Assembly (NCBI RefSeq): GCF_016862915.1
Contig: NZ_BONW01000001.1
Span: forward strand, 62,001 to 126,000
DNA length: 64,000 bases
Source: Plantactinospora endophytica
GTDB taxonomy: Bacteria > Actinomycetota > Actinomycetes > Mycobacteriales > Micromonosporaceae
Reading direction: 5' to 3'
Below the pieces are notes generated by a model. It searched no databases, was not told where the DNA came from, and worked only from the letters and a program-made list of their open reading frames with translations. Made by a program: the position numbers and the translations under genes. Each line of letters starts with the position of its first letter. The first letter of the stretch is position 1. Shown one piece after another: positions 7,363 through 16,496 of the stretch.

Positions 7363-9171
7363 TCAGGGCGTCGCGAGCAGGTCCTTCGCCACCAGCCGGC
7401 CGCGTACGGCGCAGAGCCGGTAGACGTCCAGCCGGGGCTGGAGCACGTCGCCGTGTGAACGGTAGTAGCGGCACTCGGCGCCGGGCGGCTTCGGCAGCGG
7501 ATCCGGGTCCGGCGGCTCCAGCATCTCCCGGCGGGGCAGCAGTGGCAGCACTGTGGCCCAGTCCTGGCCGACCCGCAGTTTCGCGTACCGGTCGGGACTG
7601 AGTACGGAGTTGCTGGTCGCGTAGAGGTAGTAGCCGAGCGCCGCGCCGCCGAGCGTACCGGCGAGCGTGGTCAGCACCATGGCTGCGGCGACCAGGCGCC
7701 GCCGGGCCTCCCGGTGTACCCGCCGACGCCGATCGGCCGCCGAACCGACCCCGGACCCGGCCGTCGAAACGGTGCTGGGCGTCGAAACGGTGCTGGGCGT
7801 CGTCGACCCCTGCGGAAAGGCCGGCGGCGGGGCGGCTCTGGGACGGTTGGCCCGGCTGGGCAGTCGGGCGACGACCTCGAAGCCGCCGTCCCGCTCGCCG
7901 GTGTGCAGGGTGCCGCCGGCCAGTCGTACCCGCTCGCGGAGCCCGACCAGCCCGCGCCCGCCCCGGCCCGGAGCCGGCGCGGACGGCGGTGCACCGGGCG
8001 GCCGGGCGTTGACGACGCTGACCAGCACCGATTCGGCTGCCTCGTCGGTGCCGAGCCGGACGGTGACCGCCGCGCCGGGGGCGTGCTTGTTGGCGTTGGT
8101 CAGCGACTCCTGCACCACCCGGTAGACGGCCCGCGCCACCAGCGGCGGCAGCGATTCGGGTTCGGTCGTGTGGGTCAGTGCCACTGGCATCCCCGCCGAC
8201 CGGGCCCGGTGCACGAGTTCGACGACGCCGTCGACGCCGGCCCGCACCGCCGCACCGCCCACCGCCACAGCGCCCACCGACTCACCCCGGTCCGCACCCG
8301 CCGGCTCGTTCCCATGCCTGGCCGTCGGCCTGCTCCAGCCCGCCGGCCAGTCCCCGCCCGGCAACTCGTCCCCGGCCCCCGGCACGTCCGCATCCGCCGG
8401 CTCGTTACCGGCTGCCGGCACGTCCACGCCCGCTGGCTCGTTTCCGTCCGCGTCCGCCGGATCGTCCCGGAGGACGTCGATGATGTCCCGCAACTGTCCG
8501 GTTGCCGCAGCGGCGCCGGCCCGGAGCTGGCCGGCCGCCGCCCGGGTCCGCTCGTCCAGGTCGGGGGCCAGCTCCAGCGCGCCGGCCCGGAGCGCGAGCA
8601 GGCTCAACTCGTGGCCGAGCGAGTCGTGCATGTCCTCGGCGATCCGCGCCCGTTCCCGGAGCCGTACCTCCCGGGCCAGCATCCGCTGCTCGCGTTCGAG
8701 CTGTTCGGCCTGCTCCCAGCCGGCGGCGACCAGCGCACGCTGCTGCCGCTGGTAGCGCCCGACCAGCCACGGAAAGAGGCCGGCGTAGACCAGCGCGCCG
8801 GCCATCGTCGCCCAGGCGACGAAGCCGGACCAGGTCAGCACCAGCGGGGTGCCGAGTACCGCCAGTGCGGAGAAGCTCGCCGCCGCCGGCCAGGTGCCGG
8901 CCATCTGCCGACCGAGCAGATAGCTGACCAGCGGCAGGCCGAAGCAGTAGTTGCCGTCCAGGGTGCAGAGCAGCACCACCGTGAAGAGCGGGACCAGCGG
9001 CAGGCGGCGCCGCACCGCCACCGCGCCGCCCCAGACTGCCAGGCCGCCGAACAGCAACCCGATCGGGTACGCCCGGTGCCCGGTCCAGGCCGAGGTGACC
9101 AGGGCGGCCAGCGGTGCCCAGAGCAGTACGTCCCGGAGCAGCGTCCAGTTGAGCGCGGCGGGTCGTCGCAC
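7363..9171 (-). CDS. Orphan NarL-type sensor histidine kinase with extra C-terminal membrane domain
   Basis: About 602 aa from GTG 9171. The N-terminal ~150 residues hold four to five membrane helices. The HisKA_3 box [19 protein letters not shown] carries the phosphoacceptor His. The ATPase part has the N-box ([15 protein letters not shown]) and G-box ([14 protein letters not shown]). Between H-box and N-box is a ~70-residue Gly/Asp/Pro-rich insert with repeated NEPAxxD units. After the kinase comes a Ser/Thr/Pro linker, one more membrane helix and an ~80-residue tail with two Cys (starting [12 protein letters not shown]), unusual for this family. No response regulator is adjacent, so the partner is elsewhere. 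Divergent from the P-type ATPase. The start codon is the least certain part. Confidence 0.88.
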   Translation of the reverse strand: MRRPAALNWTLLRDVLLWAPLAALVTSAWTGHRAYPIGLLFGGLAVWGGAVAVRRRLPLVPLFTVVLLCTLDGNYCFGLPLVSYLLGRQMAGTWPAAASFSALAVLGTPLVLTWSGFVAWATMAGALVYAGLFPWLVGRYQRQQRALVAAGWEQAEQLEREQRMLAREVRLRERARIAEDMHDSLGHELSLLALRAGALELAPDLDERTRAAAGQLRAGAAAATGQLRDIIDVLRDDPADADGNEPAGVDVPAAGNEPADADVPGAGDELPGGDWPAGWSRPTARHGNEPAGADRGESVGAVAVGGAAVRAGVDGVVELVHRARSAGMPVALTHTTEPESLPPLVARAVYRVVQESLTNANKHAPGAAVTVRLGTDEAAESVLVSVVNARPPGAPPSAPAPGRGGRGLVGLRERVRLAGGTLHTGERDGGFEVVARLPSRANRPRAAPPPAFPQGSTTPSTVSTPSTVSTAGSGVGSAADRRRRVHREARRRLVAAAMVLTTLAGTLGGAALGYYLYATSNSVLSPDRYAKLRVGQDWATVLPLLPRREMLEPPDPDPLPKPPGAECRYYRSHGDVLQPRLDVYRLCAVRGRLVAKDLLATP

Positions 9172-9327
9172 CGTTCCGACGGTACGCAGCCGCTCCGCTG
9201 CCGAGGATCGGGGACGCCGCCCCGCCGACCCGGAAAAGTCGACGCCGGTAACCCTGAGAAAGCTCAGGGTCGACCGCTGACCATCGGGTGCAGCCGACCG
9301 GTACCTCCGATTCGTAGCGTCGAGCCC

Positions 9328-11697
9328 ATGCTGACAACCGAAGCCGGGCTGAGTACTGCCCAGGTGGCGGAACGGATCGCGGCCGGGCAGGTCAACGACG
9401 TACCGGTGCGGTCGGGGCGGAGCGTCGGGGAGATCGTCAAGGCGAACCTGTTCACCCGGATCAACGCGATCATGGGCGTACTGTTCGGGGTGATCCTCGC
9501 GGTCGGCCCGATCCAGGACGCCCTGTTCGGCGGCGTGATCATCGCCAACACCCTGATCGGTGTGGTGCAGGAGTTGCGGGCCAAACGCACCCTCGACCGG
9601 CTGGCGATCGTCGGCGCGGCCCGCCCGGTCGTACGCCGGGACGGTCAGGCCGTCGAGGTGACCTCGGCCGACCTGGTCCTCGACGACCTGATCGAGCTGG
9701 GATCCGGCGACCAGATCGCGGTCGACGGGGTGGTGGTCGAGGCGGAGCAACTGGAGGTCGACGAGTCGCTGCTGACCGGCGAAGCCGATCCGGTGGTGAA
9801 GCAGCCCGGCGACCCGCTGCTCTCCGGCAGCTTCGTCACGGCCGGCGCCGGGGCGATGCGGGCCACCAAGGTCGGCCGGGCGGCGTACGCGGCCCGGCTC
9901 GCCGAGGAGGCCAGCCGGTTCACCCTGGTCAACTCGGAACTGCGCGGCGGGCTCAACACCATCCTGCGGTTCGTCACCTGGCTGATCGTCCCGACCGGGC
10001 TGGCCCTGATCGTCAGCCAGTACCTGGTCAACTCCGACGACCTGCCGGAGGCGGTACGGCGGATGGTCGCCGGGCTGGTCCCGATGGTGCCGGAGGGCCT
10101 GGTACTGCTCACCTCGGTCGCCTTCGCGGTCGGCGTGATCCGGCTCGGCCGGCGGCGCTGCCTGGTGCAGGAGTTGCCGGCGATCGAGGGACTGGCCCGG
10201 GTCAGCGTGGTCTGCCTGGACAAGACCGGCACCCTCACCGACGCGGCGATGGCGGTGGCCGAGGTACGCCGACTCGACCCGACCGCCCCGGTGCCGGGAC
10301 TGCTCGGCCTGCTCGGCGCGGCCGACGAGCGACCGAACGCCAGCCTGCGGGCGGTGGTCGAGGCGTATCCGGCGCCGTCGGACGGGTGGCGGATCGGGGA
10401 GCGGATCCCGTTCTCGTCCGCCCGGAAGTGGGGCGGTGCCACCCTCACCGACCCGTCCGGGATCAGTGTGCAGTGGCGGCTCGGCGCTCCCGACGTACTG
10501 CTGCCGGCCGGGCATCCGGCGCTGGCCGAGGTGGACGCGTACGGCGCCCGGGGCCTGCGGGTGTTGCTGCTGGCCCGGGCCGTCTCCGACGGGTCGGCAC
10601 GGGATCCGGTGCACCCGGTCGCGCTGGTGGTGCTCGCCCAGCGGCTCCGGCCGGAGGCGCCGGACACGCTGCGCTACTTCGCCGAGCAGGGGGTGGCGGT
10701 GAAGGTCCTCTCCGGGGACAACGCGCTCTCGGTCGGCGCGGTCGCCCGTACCCTCGGACTGCCCGGTGCCGAGCATCCGGTCGACGCCCGGGAACTTCCC
10801 ACCGATCCGGCGGAACTCGCCGAGGTGATGGCGAAGCACACCGTGTTCGGCCGGGTCGGGCCGCAGCAGAAGCGGGACATGGTGGCGGCGCTCCAGGCTG
10901 CCGGCGAGACGGTGGCGATGACCGGCGACGGCGTCAACGACGTACTCGCGCTGAAGGACGCGGACATCGGCGTGGCGATGGGCTCGGGCAGCCCGGCCAG
11001 CCGGGCGGTGGCGCAGATCGTGTTGCTGGACAACAACTTCGGCGCGCTGCCGGCGGTGGTCGCCGAGGGGCGGCGGGTGATCGGCAACATCGAACGGGTC
11101 GCGAACCTGTTCCTGACCAAGACGGTCTACTCGGTACTGCTGGCCGTGATCGTGGTGTTGAGTCAGGTGCCGTACCCGTTCCTGCCCCGGCACCTGACCA
11201 TCATCTCGTCGCTGACCATCGGCATTCCGGCGTTCTTCCTGGCCCTGGCACCGAACCACGAGCGGGCGCGGCCCGGTTTCGTGGGCCGGGTGCTCCGGTT
11301 CGCCGTACCGGCCGGGGTGGTGGCGATGACGGCGACGATCACGTCGTACCTCTTCGCCCGGAGCGTCTACGGCGGCGACCTGGCGGCGGAGACCTCGGCC
11401 GCGACGCTGACCCTCTTCCTGGTCGGGCTCTGGGCGGTGGCGATCGTCGCCCGCCCGTACACCTGGTGGCGGATCCTGCTGGTGCTGGCCCTCGGCCTGG
11501 CCTTCGCGGTCATCCTGGTGGTGCCGTTCCTCCAGGAGTTCTTCCAGTTGAGCCTGGTCGGCACGACGGCGCCGGGCGTGGCGGTCGGGCTGGCGGTCGC
11601 CGCCGGGGCGGCCATGGAACTGATCCGGGTCGTCCTGCGCCGCACCGGCGCGGACAATCCGGCGGTACCCCGGGCATCGGCGGCACCGTCGCGCTGA
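9328..11697 (+). CDS. CtpE-like cation-transporting P-type ATPase
   Basis: 789 aa, close to the length of mycobacterial CtpE, a calcium-importing P-type ATPase. Order: A-domain with LLTGEADPV (TGES variant TGEA), membrane segment [13 protein letters not shown] with the PEGL motif, phosphorylation site DKTGTLTD (Asp298), nucleotide domain with KWGG, hinge [22 protein letters not shown] (residues ~530-550), then six C-terminal membrane helices. It transports a divalent cation, probably Ca2+ by family resemblance, and sits in the cytoplasmic membrane. Divergent from the orphan histidine kinase, so the kinase may sense a signal related to this pump (inference). A terminator-like hairpin follows. 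Confidence 0.93.
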   Translation: MLTTEAGLSTAQVAERIAAGQVNDVPVRSGRSVGEIVKANLFTRINAIMGVLFGVILAVGPIQDALFGGVIIANTLIGVVQELRAKRTLDRLAIVGAARPVVRRDGQAVEVTSADLVLDDLIELGSGDQIAVDGVVVEAEQLEVDESLLTGEADPVVKQPGDPLLSGSFVTAGAGAMRATKVGRAAYAARLAEEASRFTLVNSELRGGLNTILRFVTWLIVPTGLALIVSQYLVNSDDLPEAVRRMVAGLVPMVPEGLVLLTSVAFAVGVIRLGRRRCLVQELPAIEGLARVSVVCLDKTGTLTDAAMAVAEVRRLDPTAPVPGLLGLLGAADERPNASLRAVVEAYPAPSDGWRIGERIPFSSARKWGGATLTDPSGISVQWRLGAPDVLLPAGHPALAEVDAYGARGLRVLLLARAVSDGSARDPVHPVALVVLAQRLRPEAPDTLRYFAEQGVAVKVLSGDNALSVGAVARTLGLPGAEHPVDARELPTDPAELAEVMAKHTVFGRVGPQQKRDMVAALQAAGETVAMTGDGVNDVLALKDADIGVAMGSGSPASRAVAQIVLLDNNFGALPAVVAEGRRVIGNIERVANLFLTKTVYSVLLAVIVVLSQVPYPFLPRHLTIISSLTIGIPAFFLALAPNHERARPGFVGRVLRFAVPAGVVAMTATITSYLFARSVYGGDLAAETSAATLTLFLVGLWAVAIVARPYTWWRILLVLALGLAFAVILVVPFLQEFFQLSLVGTTAPGVAVGLAVAAGAAMELIRVVLRRTGADNPAVPRASAAPSR

Positions 11698-11716
11698 TGC
11701 GTCGACCGGCCGCCCC

Positions 11717-11738
11717 GTGCTGCCCGCCAGGGCGGCAC
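11717..11738 (+). terminator. Terminator hairpin after P-type ATPase
   Basis: GTGCTGCCC (11717-11725), 4-nt loop, GGGCGGCAC (11730-11738): nine pairs including one G-U, 19 bp after the stop of the ATPase gene. Confidence 0.55.
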
Positions 11739-11808
11739 GAATTGGTGAGTCGGGTGTGGACTGCTTTCTCGTAACGTCTTTCTCGACCGGGAGAACCCAG
11801 GTCGGAGG

Positions 11809-11873
11809 CGGGTCGGCCCCGAAAGAAAGCGAGTTCGGGGAACTGTCGGCGAATTGACAGTCCGGCCGACCCG
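11809..11873 (+). ncRNA. Predicted three-way-junction leader RNA
   Basis: Outer stem of 10 bp: CGGGTCGGCC (11809-11818) with GGCCGACCCG (11864-11873). It encloses two hairpins: CCGAA/TTCGG (11819-11823 with 11834-11838) and ACTGTC/GACAGT (11842-11847 with 11856-11861). The structure ends 33 bp before the ATG of the exported protein and just upstream of its Shine-Dalgarno. Not recognised as a known riboswitch. A TTGACA at 11854 lies inside the 3' half, so part of it could instead be promoter DNA. Confidence 0.4.
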
Positions 11874-11906
11874 AATACGGGATGAAGAATGAGGAGAGGC
11901 TGCCCG

Positions 11907-12779
11907 ATGTACGTACGACGGAATGGTGCTGGGCGGGTCCGGCGGATCGTCAGCACGGCGGGCCTGGCGTCCGCCGCGGTGCTGGTGGCGCAGTTGGCGC
12001 TGGTCGCGCCGGCCAGCGCGGTACCCGGCCTGGTGTTGAAGGTGGCGGGCGGCCCGGACAACAGCGACTGGAAGACGACGAACGCGGAATGCCCGGTCGG
12101 TACGACGGTGCTCGGTGGCGGCGGACGGATCTCCGACGGCAACGGCCAGGTGGTGATGGACACCATGCTGCCGCTGGTCGGCGGCGAGGCGTACTCGGTG
12201 ACGGGTCGGGAGGACGGCAACGGCTTCGGCGGCGACTGGTCGATCACCACCTCGGCGCTCTGCGCGCCGGCCCCGGCCGGGCTGGAGACTCGCACGCAGC
12301 TCTCGGACAACAACTCCAACGTCGGCAAGACGATGGACGTCGAGTGCCCGCCCGGCAAGAAGGTCCTCGGCCTCGGCGCGGAGATGTCCGGCGGGATGGG
12401 CCGGGTGGTCATCGACGACCTGCGGCCGAGCGCCGACCTGACCAAGATCTCGATTGCCGGGATGGAGGACGGCGGCACCGACTACCTCGACAACTGGACG
12501 ATGGTCGGCAAGGCGATCTGCGCGACGCCGCCGGCCGGGCTGGTCCGGATCACCGGCTTCGGGACGCTCGACTCGACCACCCCGAAGACGGCGGTCGCCC
12601 GGTGCCCGGAGGGCAAGCGGGTGCACGGCGTCGGCGGCGAGATCGACAACGGCCAGGGCGAGGTCCGGATGACCGCGATGTGGGCGAACTCGTCCACCAC
12701 GGTCACCGTGACCGGCGCCGAGGAGGAGGGCGGCTACGGCAACTCGTGGGCCGTCAAGGCGTACGCGATCTGCGCCTGA
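11907..12779 (+). CDS. Exported protein of three ~85-residue repeats
   Basis: 290 aa. Residues 1-38 are a Sec signal peptide ending ASA. The mature part is three tandem modules (about 41-127, 128-212, 213-290). Each has a CPxGxxVhGxG strand-turn motif, a GxGxVxM/I segment, then a DG(N/G)-rich turn leading to W(S/T/A)(I/M/V) and a closing xxxxICA/LCA. Each module therefore has two Cys, compatible with one internal disulfide. The modules resemble each other more than any family I can name, so function is unknown; extracellular binding is a guess. ATG 11907 follows AGGAGAGG by 8 nt and is preferred to ATG 11889. It is preceded by the structured leader and followed by a strong hairpin, so the gene is monocistronic. 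Confidence 0.8.
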   Translation: MYVRRNGAGRVRRIVSTAGLASAAVLVAQLALVAPASAVPGLVLKVAGGPDNSDWKTTNAECPVGTTVLGGGGRISDGNGQVVMDTMLPLVGGEAYSVTGREDGNGFGGDWSITTSALCAPAPAGLETRTQLSDNNSNVGKTMDVECPPGKKVLGLGAEMSGGMGRVVIDDLRPSADLTKISIAGMEDGGTDYLDNWTMVGKAICATPPAGLVRITGFGTLDSTTPKTAVARCPEGKRVHGVGGEIDNGQGEVRMTAMWANSSTTVTVTGAEEEGGYGNSWAVKAYAICA

Positions 12780-12793
12780 CCCGTACCCCTCAC

Positions 12794-12826
12794 ATCCCCG
12801 TACGCCCTGCGCGGGCGTACGGGGAT
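12794..12826 (+). terminator. Strong terminator after the three-repeat exported protein
   Basis: A perfect 14-bp stem, ATCCCCGTACGCCC (12794-12807) with GGGCGTACGGGGAT (12813-12826), closes a 5-nt loop. It begins 14 bp after the stop codon and is followed by TTGTTTT at 12830. Confidence 0.85.
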
Positions 12827-13066
12827 CCGTTGTTTTCGGATGCCGGTCCCAGGTTGTCGGCTCGCGGCGACGGTGCTGGTCGGCGGAGCCCCGATCGTCG
12901 AGGCCTGGTCGGCCGACCCGATCGAAACCCATCCGGTTCGCGGCGTAGGCGCCCAGGTTGCAGGCGGTGGGGAAGGACGCGCGAAAAAACTTGGCGCCGG
13001 ATGTCCTGCCGGCGGTCCGGCCGGACGACGTGTTGACAGGAGACCAGAAACGAAGGGAACCGAGAC

Positions 13067-13666
13067 ATGGGCAAGGTCATCACCGGCGGCACGATGTCAC
13101 TCGACGGCTACATCGCCGGCCCCAACGAGAGCGGCTTCGACCTGCTGTTCCAGTGGTACGGCAACGGCGACGTCGAGATCCCGACCGCCAGTCCGAACGT
13201 ACCGCCGCTGCGGCTCTCGGCCGCGAGCGCGGAACTGCTGCAAGGGGAGTGGGGCAACACCGGAGCCCTGGTCGTCGGCCGGCACCTCTACGACATGACC
13301 AACGCCTGGGGCGGCCGTCATCCGATGGGAGTCACTGTGGTCGTACTCACCCACCGGCTACCGGAGGATCGGCCGGTGGCGGACGAGAACTTCGTGTTCG
13401 TCACCGAGGGCATCGGGGCCGCCGTCGCAAAGGCGCAGGAGATCGCCGGTGACAAGGACGTCGTCGTCAACGGGGGCCAGATGGCCCGGCAGTGCCTCGA
13501 AGCCGGCCTGCTCGACGAGATCGGCATCGAACTCGTACCGGTGGTGCTCGGCAGCGGCACGCCCCTCTTCGCCGACCTGGCCGCCGTACCCGCGCAGTTC
13601 GACGGCCCGGTCAAGGTGGTCGAGGGTGCGGGCGTCACCCACCTCCGGTACCGGGTCAGGAAGTGA
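13067..13666 (+). CDS. RibD C-terminal / dihydrofolate reductase-like protein
   Basis: 199 aa, covering the whole RibD_C domain. It begins GKVITGGTMSLDGYIAGPN, the signature of NADPH-dependent deaminase-reductase relatives. TGALVVGRHLYD contributes to the nucleotide fold, and VVVNGGQMARQCLEAGLLDEI / LVPVVLGSGTPLF are the usual C-terminal motifs. The stand-alone form lacks the deaminase half of RibD. The physiological substrate is uncertain; such proteins are widespread in actinomycetes. No partner genes are adjacent. A weak purine stretch GAAGGGAA precedes the ATG. Confidence 0.9.
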   Translation: MGKVITGGTMSLDGYIAGPNESGFDLLFQWYGNGDVEIPTASPNVPPLRLSAASAELLQGEWGNTGALVVGRHLYDMTNAWGGRHPMGVTVVVLTHRLPEDRPVADENFVFVTEGIGAAVAKAQEIAGDKDVVVNGGQMARQCLEAGLLDEIGIELVPVVLGSGTPLFADLAAVPAQFDGPVKVVEGAGVTHLRYRVRK

Positions 13667-13690
13667 CCCGAACAGCAGCGTGACCGGCAA

Positions 13691-13726
13691 CCGGGCCGGC
13701 CGGGCGCTTGGCCCGGCTCGGCCCGG
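13691..13726. terminator. Bidirectional terminator between convergent genes
   Basis: Nested stems CCGGGCC/GGCCCGG (13691-13697 with 13720-13726) and GCCGGGC/GCCCGGC (13699-13705 with 13711-13717) around the loop GCTTG. Lies between the ends of the RibD-like gene and the FG-GAP gene. Confidence 0.7.
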
Positions 13727-13737
13727 TGTGGCCCTGC

Positions 13738-15369
13738 TCAGCGGTGCAGCAGCGTGTGTCCGAGGGTGTACGCCCCGAACCCCGTGCCGGTCCGCACGTT
13801 GGCGACGGTCAGCCCGGAGAGCGTCCGGCTGTCGGTGGGGCGGCGCTTCACCGTGTACCAGACGTCGAGTTCGGCCAGCAGCCCGCCGTCGCCGGACATG
13901 CTCGTCGCGGCGAGCATGTCGAGCGCGCCGGTGCCGTCGAGGTTGAGGATCGAGGTCGCCTCGCCGAAATAGCCCTCCCGGACCGGCGACCCGAGAAGGT
14001 TCGGCTGCGGGTCGTGCAGCGGTCCGGTGGTGGAGCCCGGGGTCAGCATGACCGAGCCGGCTCCGGTCAACCCCTCGGCGGTACCGGGAATCAGCAGCAC
14101 CGCTCCGGCGTCCTGCACCGTACCGAGGTCGTACCGGATCGCCCCGGTGAGTACGTCGGCCCGTCCGTCCCCGGTCACGTCCCCGGCCGACAGCCCGTTG
14201 CCGAAGTACGAGTGCGGCGAGTCGCCCTCCACGTGGGTGTGCGGGTCGCCGGGAACCCCCGGCGTCTCCATGCTGATCGCCCTGGCCTTCGAGGTGTCCA
14301 TGCCCGCAGGCGTGCCCGGGGCGGAAACGATGTAGCCGACCCAGCTCCTCGGAGCACCGGCGACCACGTCGCCGTCCCCGTCACCGTCTACGTCGGCGAT
14401 CGTCGTCTCGTCGCCGAGAGCACCGATGCCGAAACTGGAACCGTAGAGGGTGGTGGCCCCGGTGGTCGTGATCCCGCCGGGGCCGCCCCGCAGCAGCCTG
14501 ACGAACCCGCCCCGGTACGGCGTCTCGTAGTCCTCGCCGTCCATCGGAGCCCCTACGGCAAGCTCGGCGTACCCGTCTCCGGTCGTGTCGCCGATGGCGA
14601 CCGACGTGCCGAACCCGGCGCTGGGCACGATGGCCAGGTCCGGGGCGCTGACCAGTTGGACGTTCGCCGTCGTGATCCCCGTCGCGCTGCCGTAGAACAG
14701 GGTGACCGAGCCGGCGTTGCGCGACCCGTTGACCGTTTCGCCGGGAGAGCCGACCGCGAGATCGTCCCGGCCGTCGCCGTTGACGTCACCGGCGGCGAGC
14801 GCGGACCCGAACCTGTCGTAGTAGCTCATGTCGCCCGGCACGCCGGGCGTGTCCTGGTTGAGATGCTGAGGGCGGTCGACGTCGAGGCCGGTGGCGCTGC
14901 CGTAGAAGATCCAGGCCGCACCGCCGAAGGCGTCGCCCGTGGCGGTGAACTCGCCCGCGTTGCCGACCACGAGATCGGCGTAGCCGTCGCCGTTGAAGTC
15001 ACCGGAGGTCATCGAGTCGCCGAAGTTCGGCCGGGTCGGCGACGTGATCGGCGCGGTGATGTGGTCGCGGTAGGGCAGGCCGGAATAGGTGACGACAACG
15101 CCGTAACCGCGCAGGAGGAAGCCACCCGCGACGAGTTCGTCTTTGCCGTCACGATCGATGTCGAGACGTGAGGTCGTGGCGGCAGCGGCAATTTTCGGAG
15201 CGGCCGTACCGGAGGTCCGTACGCGTTGGACGTCGATCCCCGCGCTGTCCCGGGTGATAGGCGTGGTGGGCCGTGGCTTTACGGGTGCTCCGACAGCGGT
15301 CGTGGGCAGCATGGCCACGACCGCCGCAGCACAAGCGGGCACGGCGCACCAGCGCAGGCGAGGGCGCAC
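13738..15369 (-). CDS. Exported FG-GAP / integrin-alpha-like beta-propeller protein
   Basis: 543 aa from GTG 15369, which is preceded by GAGGAG at ideal spacing. It has a Sec signal peptide ending near AVGA (residue ~27). The mature chain has about seven FG-GAP blades with calcium-binding loops of type DxDxDG: DIDRDGKDE, DFNGDGYAD, DVNGDGRDD, DTTGDGYAE, DVDGDGDGD, DVTGDGRAD, and a degenerate last one, NLDGTGALD. Each loop is followed by L/VxxG.P and a FGxxV strand. This should fold as a Ca2+-dependent seven-bladed beta-propeller outside the cell. Related actinobacterial proteins are of unknown role, perhaps in adhesion. An upstream ATG at 15402 would add 11 residues. Confidence 0.9.
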   Translation of the reverse strand: MRPRLRWCAVPACAAAVVAMLPTTAVGAPVKPRPTTPITRDSAGIDVQRVRTSGTAAPKIAAAATTSRLDIDRDGKDELVAGGFLLRGYGVVVTYSGLPYRDHITAPITSPTRPNFGDSMTSGDFNGDGYADLVVGNAGEFTATGDAFGGAAWIFYGSATGLDVDRPQHLNQDTPGVPGDMSYYDRFGSALAAGDVNGDGRDDLAVGSPGETVNGSRNAGSVTLFYGSATGITTANVQLVSAPDLAIVPSAGFGTSVAIGDTTGDGYAELAVGAPMDGEDYETPYRGGFVRLLRGGPGGITTTGATTLYGSSFGIGALGDETTIADVDGDGDGDVVAGAPRSWVGYIVSAPGTPAGMDTSKARAISMETPGVPGDPHTHVEGDSPHSYFGNGLSAGDVTGDGRADVLTGAIRYDLGTVQDAGAVLLIPGTAEGLTGAGSVMLTPGSTTGPLHDPQPNLLGSPVREGYFGEATSILNLDGTGALDMLAATSMSGDGGLLAELDVWYTVKRRPTDSRTLSGLTVANVRTGTGFGAYTLGHTLLHR

Positions 15370-15516
15370 GATGTTCTCCTCGTGATTTGGCGGTGCACAC
15401 ATGATGCCAGTCGGATCTTGCCGCCCGGCTCCGCCGTTCGGAGGACGATCTTCCACTGTGACGTCCGCGATTCGCGAGGCGGTGGAGGCGAGACCGTGTG
15501 GTGCGGGTGGAGGCGG

Positions 15517-15819
15517 TTACCGGTCTGCGGCAGCGGTGAGGACGTCGATCCGTACCAGAAGATGTAGGCACGGTGGATGCGAATCGACATGCGCCCAGGT
15601 GCAGGCCGGGTGTTCGTGTCCGACGACCCAGACCCAGAGCGCCGCCCGGTCCGCGTGGACAGTGTTGCGGTGGATCCGGGACAGGGTCATTTCCAGGTAC
15701 ATCCCGAGCGGCACGATGGCACAGTGCGACCATTCGCCGGGGTGGAGTCGGAGCAGGGTGCCGACCGGCAGCTCCGGAATCTCGACGGGCGGGTTGACGG
15801 TCGGGTGCGGCTCGGTCAT
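15517..15819 (-). CDS. Small hypothetical protein, coupled to upstream gene
   Basis: 100 aa. Pro/Glu-containing start, then GTLLRLHPGEWSHCAIVPLG and a Trp/His-rich second half (HADRAALWVWVVGHEHPACTW) ending in a hydrophobic HLLVRIDVLTA helix. Several His and Cys residues could bind a metal, but no motif is recognised. Its ATG overlaps the stop of the 15816-16172 gene as ATGA, so translation is coupled. The pair is divergent from the HTH-TPR regulator at 16497, as in regulator-plus-small-protein modules of streptomycetes. The function is unknown. Confidence 0.65.
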   Translation of the reverse strand: MTEPHPTVNPPVEIPELPVGTLLRLHPGEWSHCAIVPLGMYLEMTLSRIHRNTVHADRAALWVWVVGHEHPACTWAHVDSHPPCLHLLVRIDVLTAAADR

Positions 15820-16172
15820 CGCCATTCCTGGTACCGGCGCCAGCGCTGACCGTCCCATCGGTAGTCCTGGGGGTGAATCGGCCAACGCCTTGACCACCAG
15901 CGTCGGAGCCAGCTCAGCACTGCTGTCCCGACCGGTAGATAGGTGACCGGAGGAAGGCCGACAGCGGAGGTCGGGGAGGGCCGAGTGTGGGCGGGCTGGG
16001 CGGGTTCGGGACCGGTGCCGCGGTCCGGGTCGTCGCGCTGCCGGCGGGCCATTTCGAGTACCCGCTGACGCGCGGCCTCCGCCTCGGCCGCATCCTGTGC
16101 CCGCGCCACCCGCTCGACCTCGGCCGTCCACTTGTCGAGGCGGTACTCCCGCCACCGTCGCCACAGACTCAC
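15816..16172 (-). CDS. Small coiled-coil, Arg/Trp-rich hypothetical protein
   Basis: 118 aa from GTG 16172, which sits behind a consensus GAGGAGG. Residues 10-45 are a charged amphipathic helix (DKWTAEVERVARAQDAAEAEA) likely to form a coiled coil. A Pro/Thr linker follows. The C-terminal third is very Arg/Trp-rich (LSWLRRWWSRRWP and WDGQRWRRYQEWR). The latter WDGxxWR pattern resembles the DUF2510-like tail seen in membrane-associated actinobacterial proteins. No membrane helix is evident. It is the first gene of a two-gene unit divergent from the HTH-TPR regulator, and its product may be a partner or target of that regulator (inference from position only). Confidence 0.65.
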   Translation of the reverse strand: MSLWRRWREYRLDKWTAEVERVARAQDAAEAEAARQRVLEMARRQRDDPDRGTGPEPAQPAHTRPSPTSAVGLPPVTYLPVGTAVLSWLRRWWSRRWPIHPQDYRWDGQRWRRYQEWR

Positions 16173-16496
16173 ACTGACCTCCTCGATCGGTGGGGCGCGG
16201 CGGCCGGGCCCGACCCGGCACCGACCGCCGCACCCGGTCGAAGTGCGGCCGGGACCGGTGTACGGGGAAGACACCGGCCCCGGCCGTGGCGGATGTGACT
16301 TGCGGCCGGAGGCTGAAGAGTTCGCGCTCGTCACATCCAGTTCGAGTGCACCCGCTGGCCGGCTGCCTGCTTGGAAATGGATATTGCTGAAACCAGCGTG
16401 GCGGGAATTTGCGGGCGTGGGCAGGGCGCATCCGGGGGCGCAAATGTGCAAGATGGTCTGAGGTGTGCGTCCCGTCGGCGGAAAGGAGGCCGAGCA
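16173..16496. promoter_or_regulatory. Divergent intergenic region with two inverted repeats
   Basis: 324-bp gap between the two-gene small-protein unit (-) and the HTH-TPR regulator (+). It contains GGATGTGAC / GTCACATCC (16291-16299 with 16330-16338, 9-bp arms, 30-bp spacer) and ATTTGCG / CGCAAAT (16407-16413 with 16439-16445). Base composition falls around 16340-16400 relative to flanks. The arms are candidate operator halves for the HTH-TPR protein. AAAGGAGG precedes its TTG start at 16497. Confidence 0.4.

Noticed and set aside
7363-11259. A single 1298-codon minus-strand reading frame
   Set aside because: Only its last ~600 codons are the histidine kinase; the rest is antisense to the P-type ATPase and low-complexity, a product of high GC.
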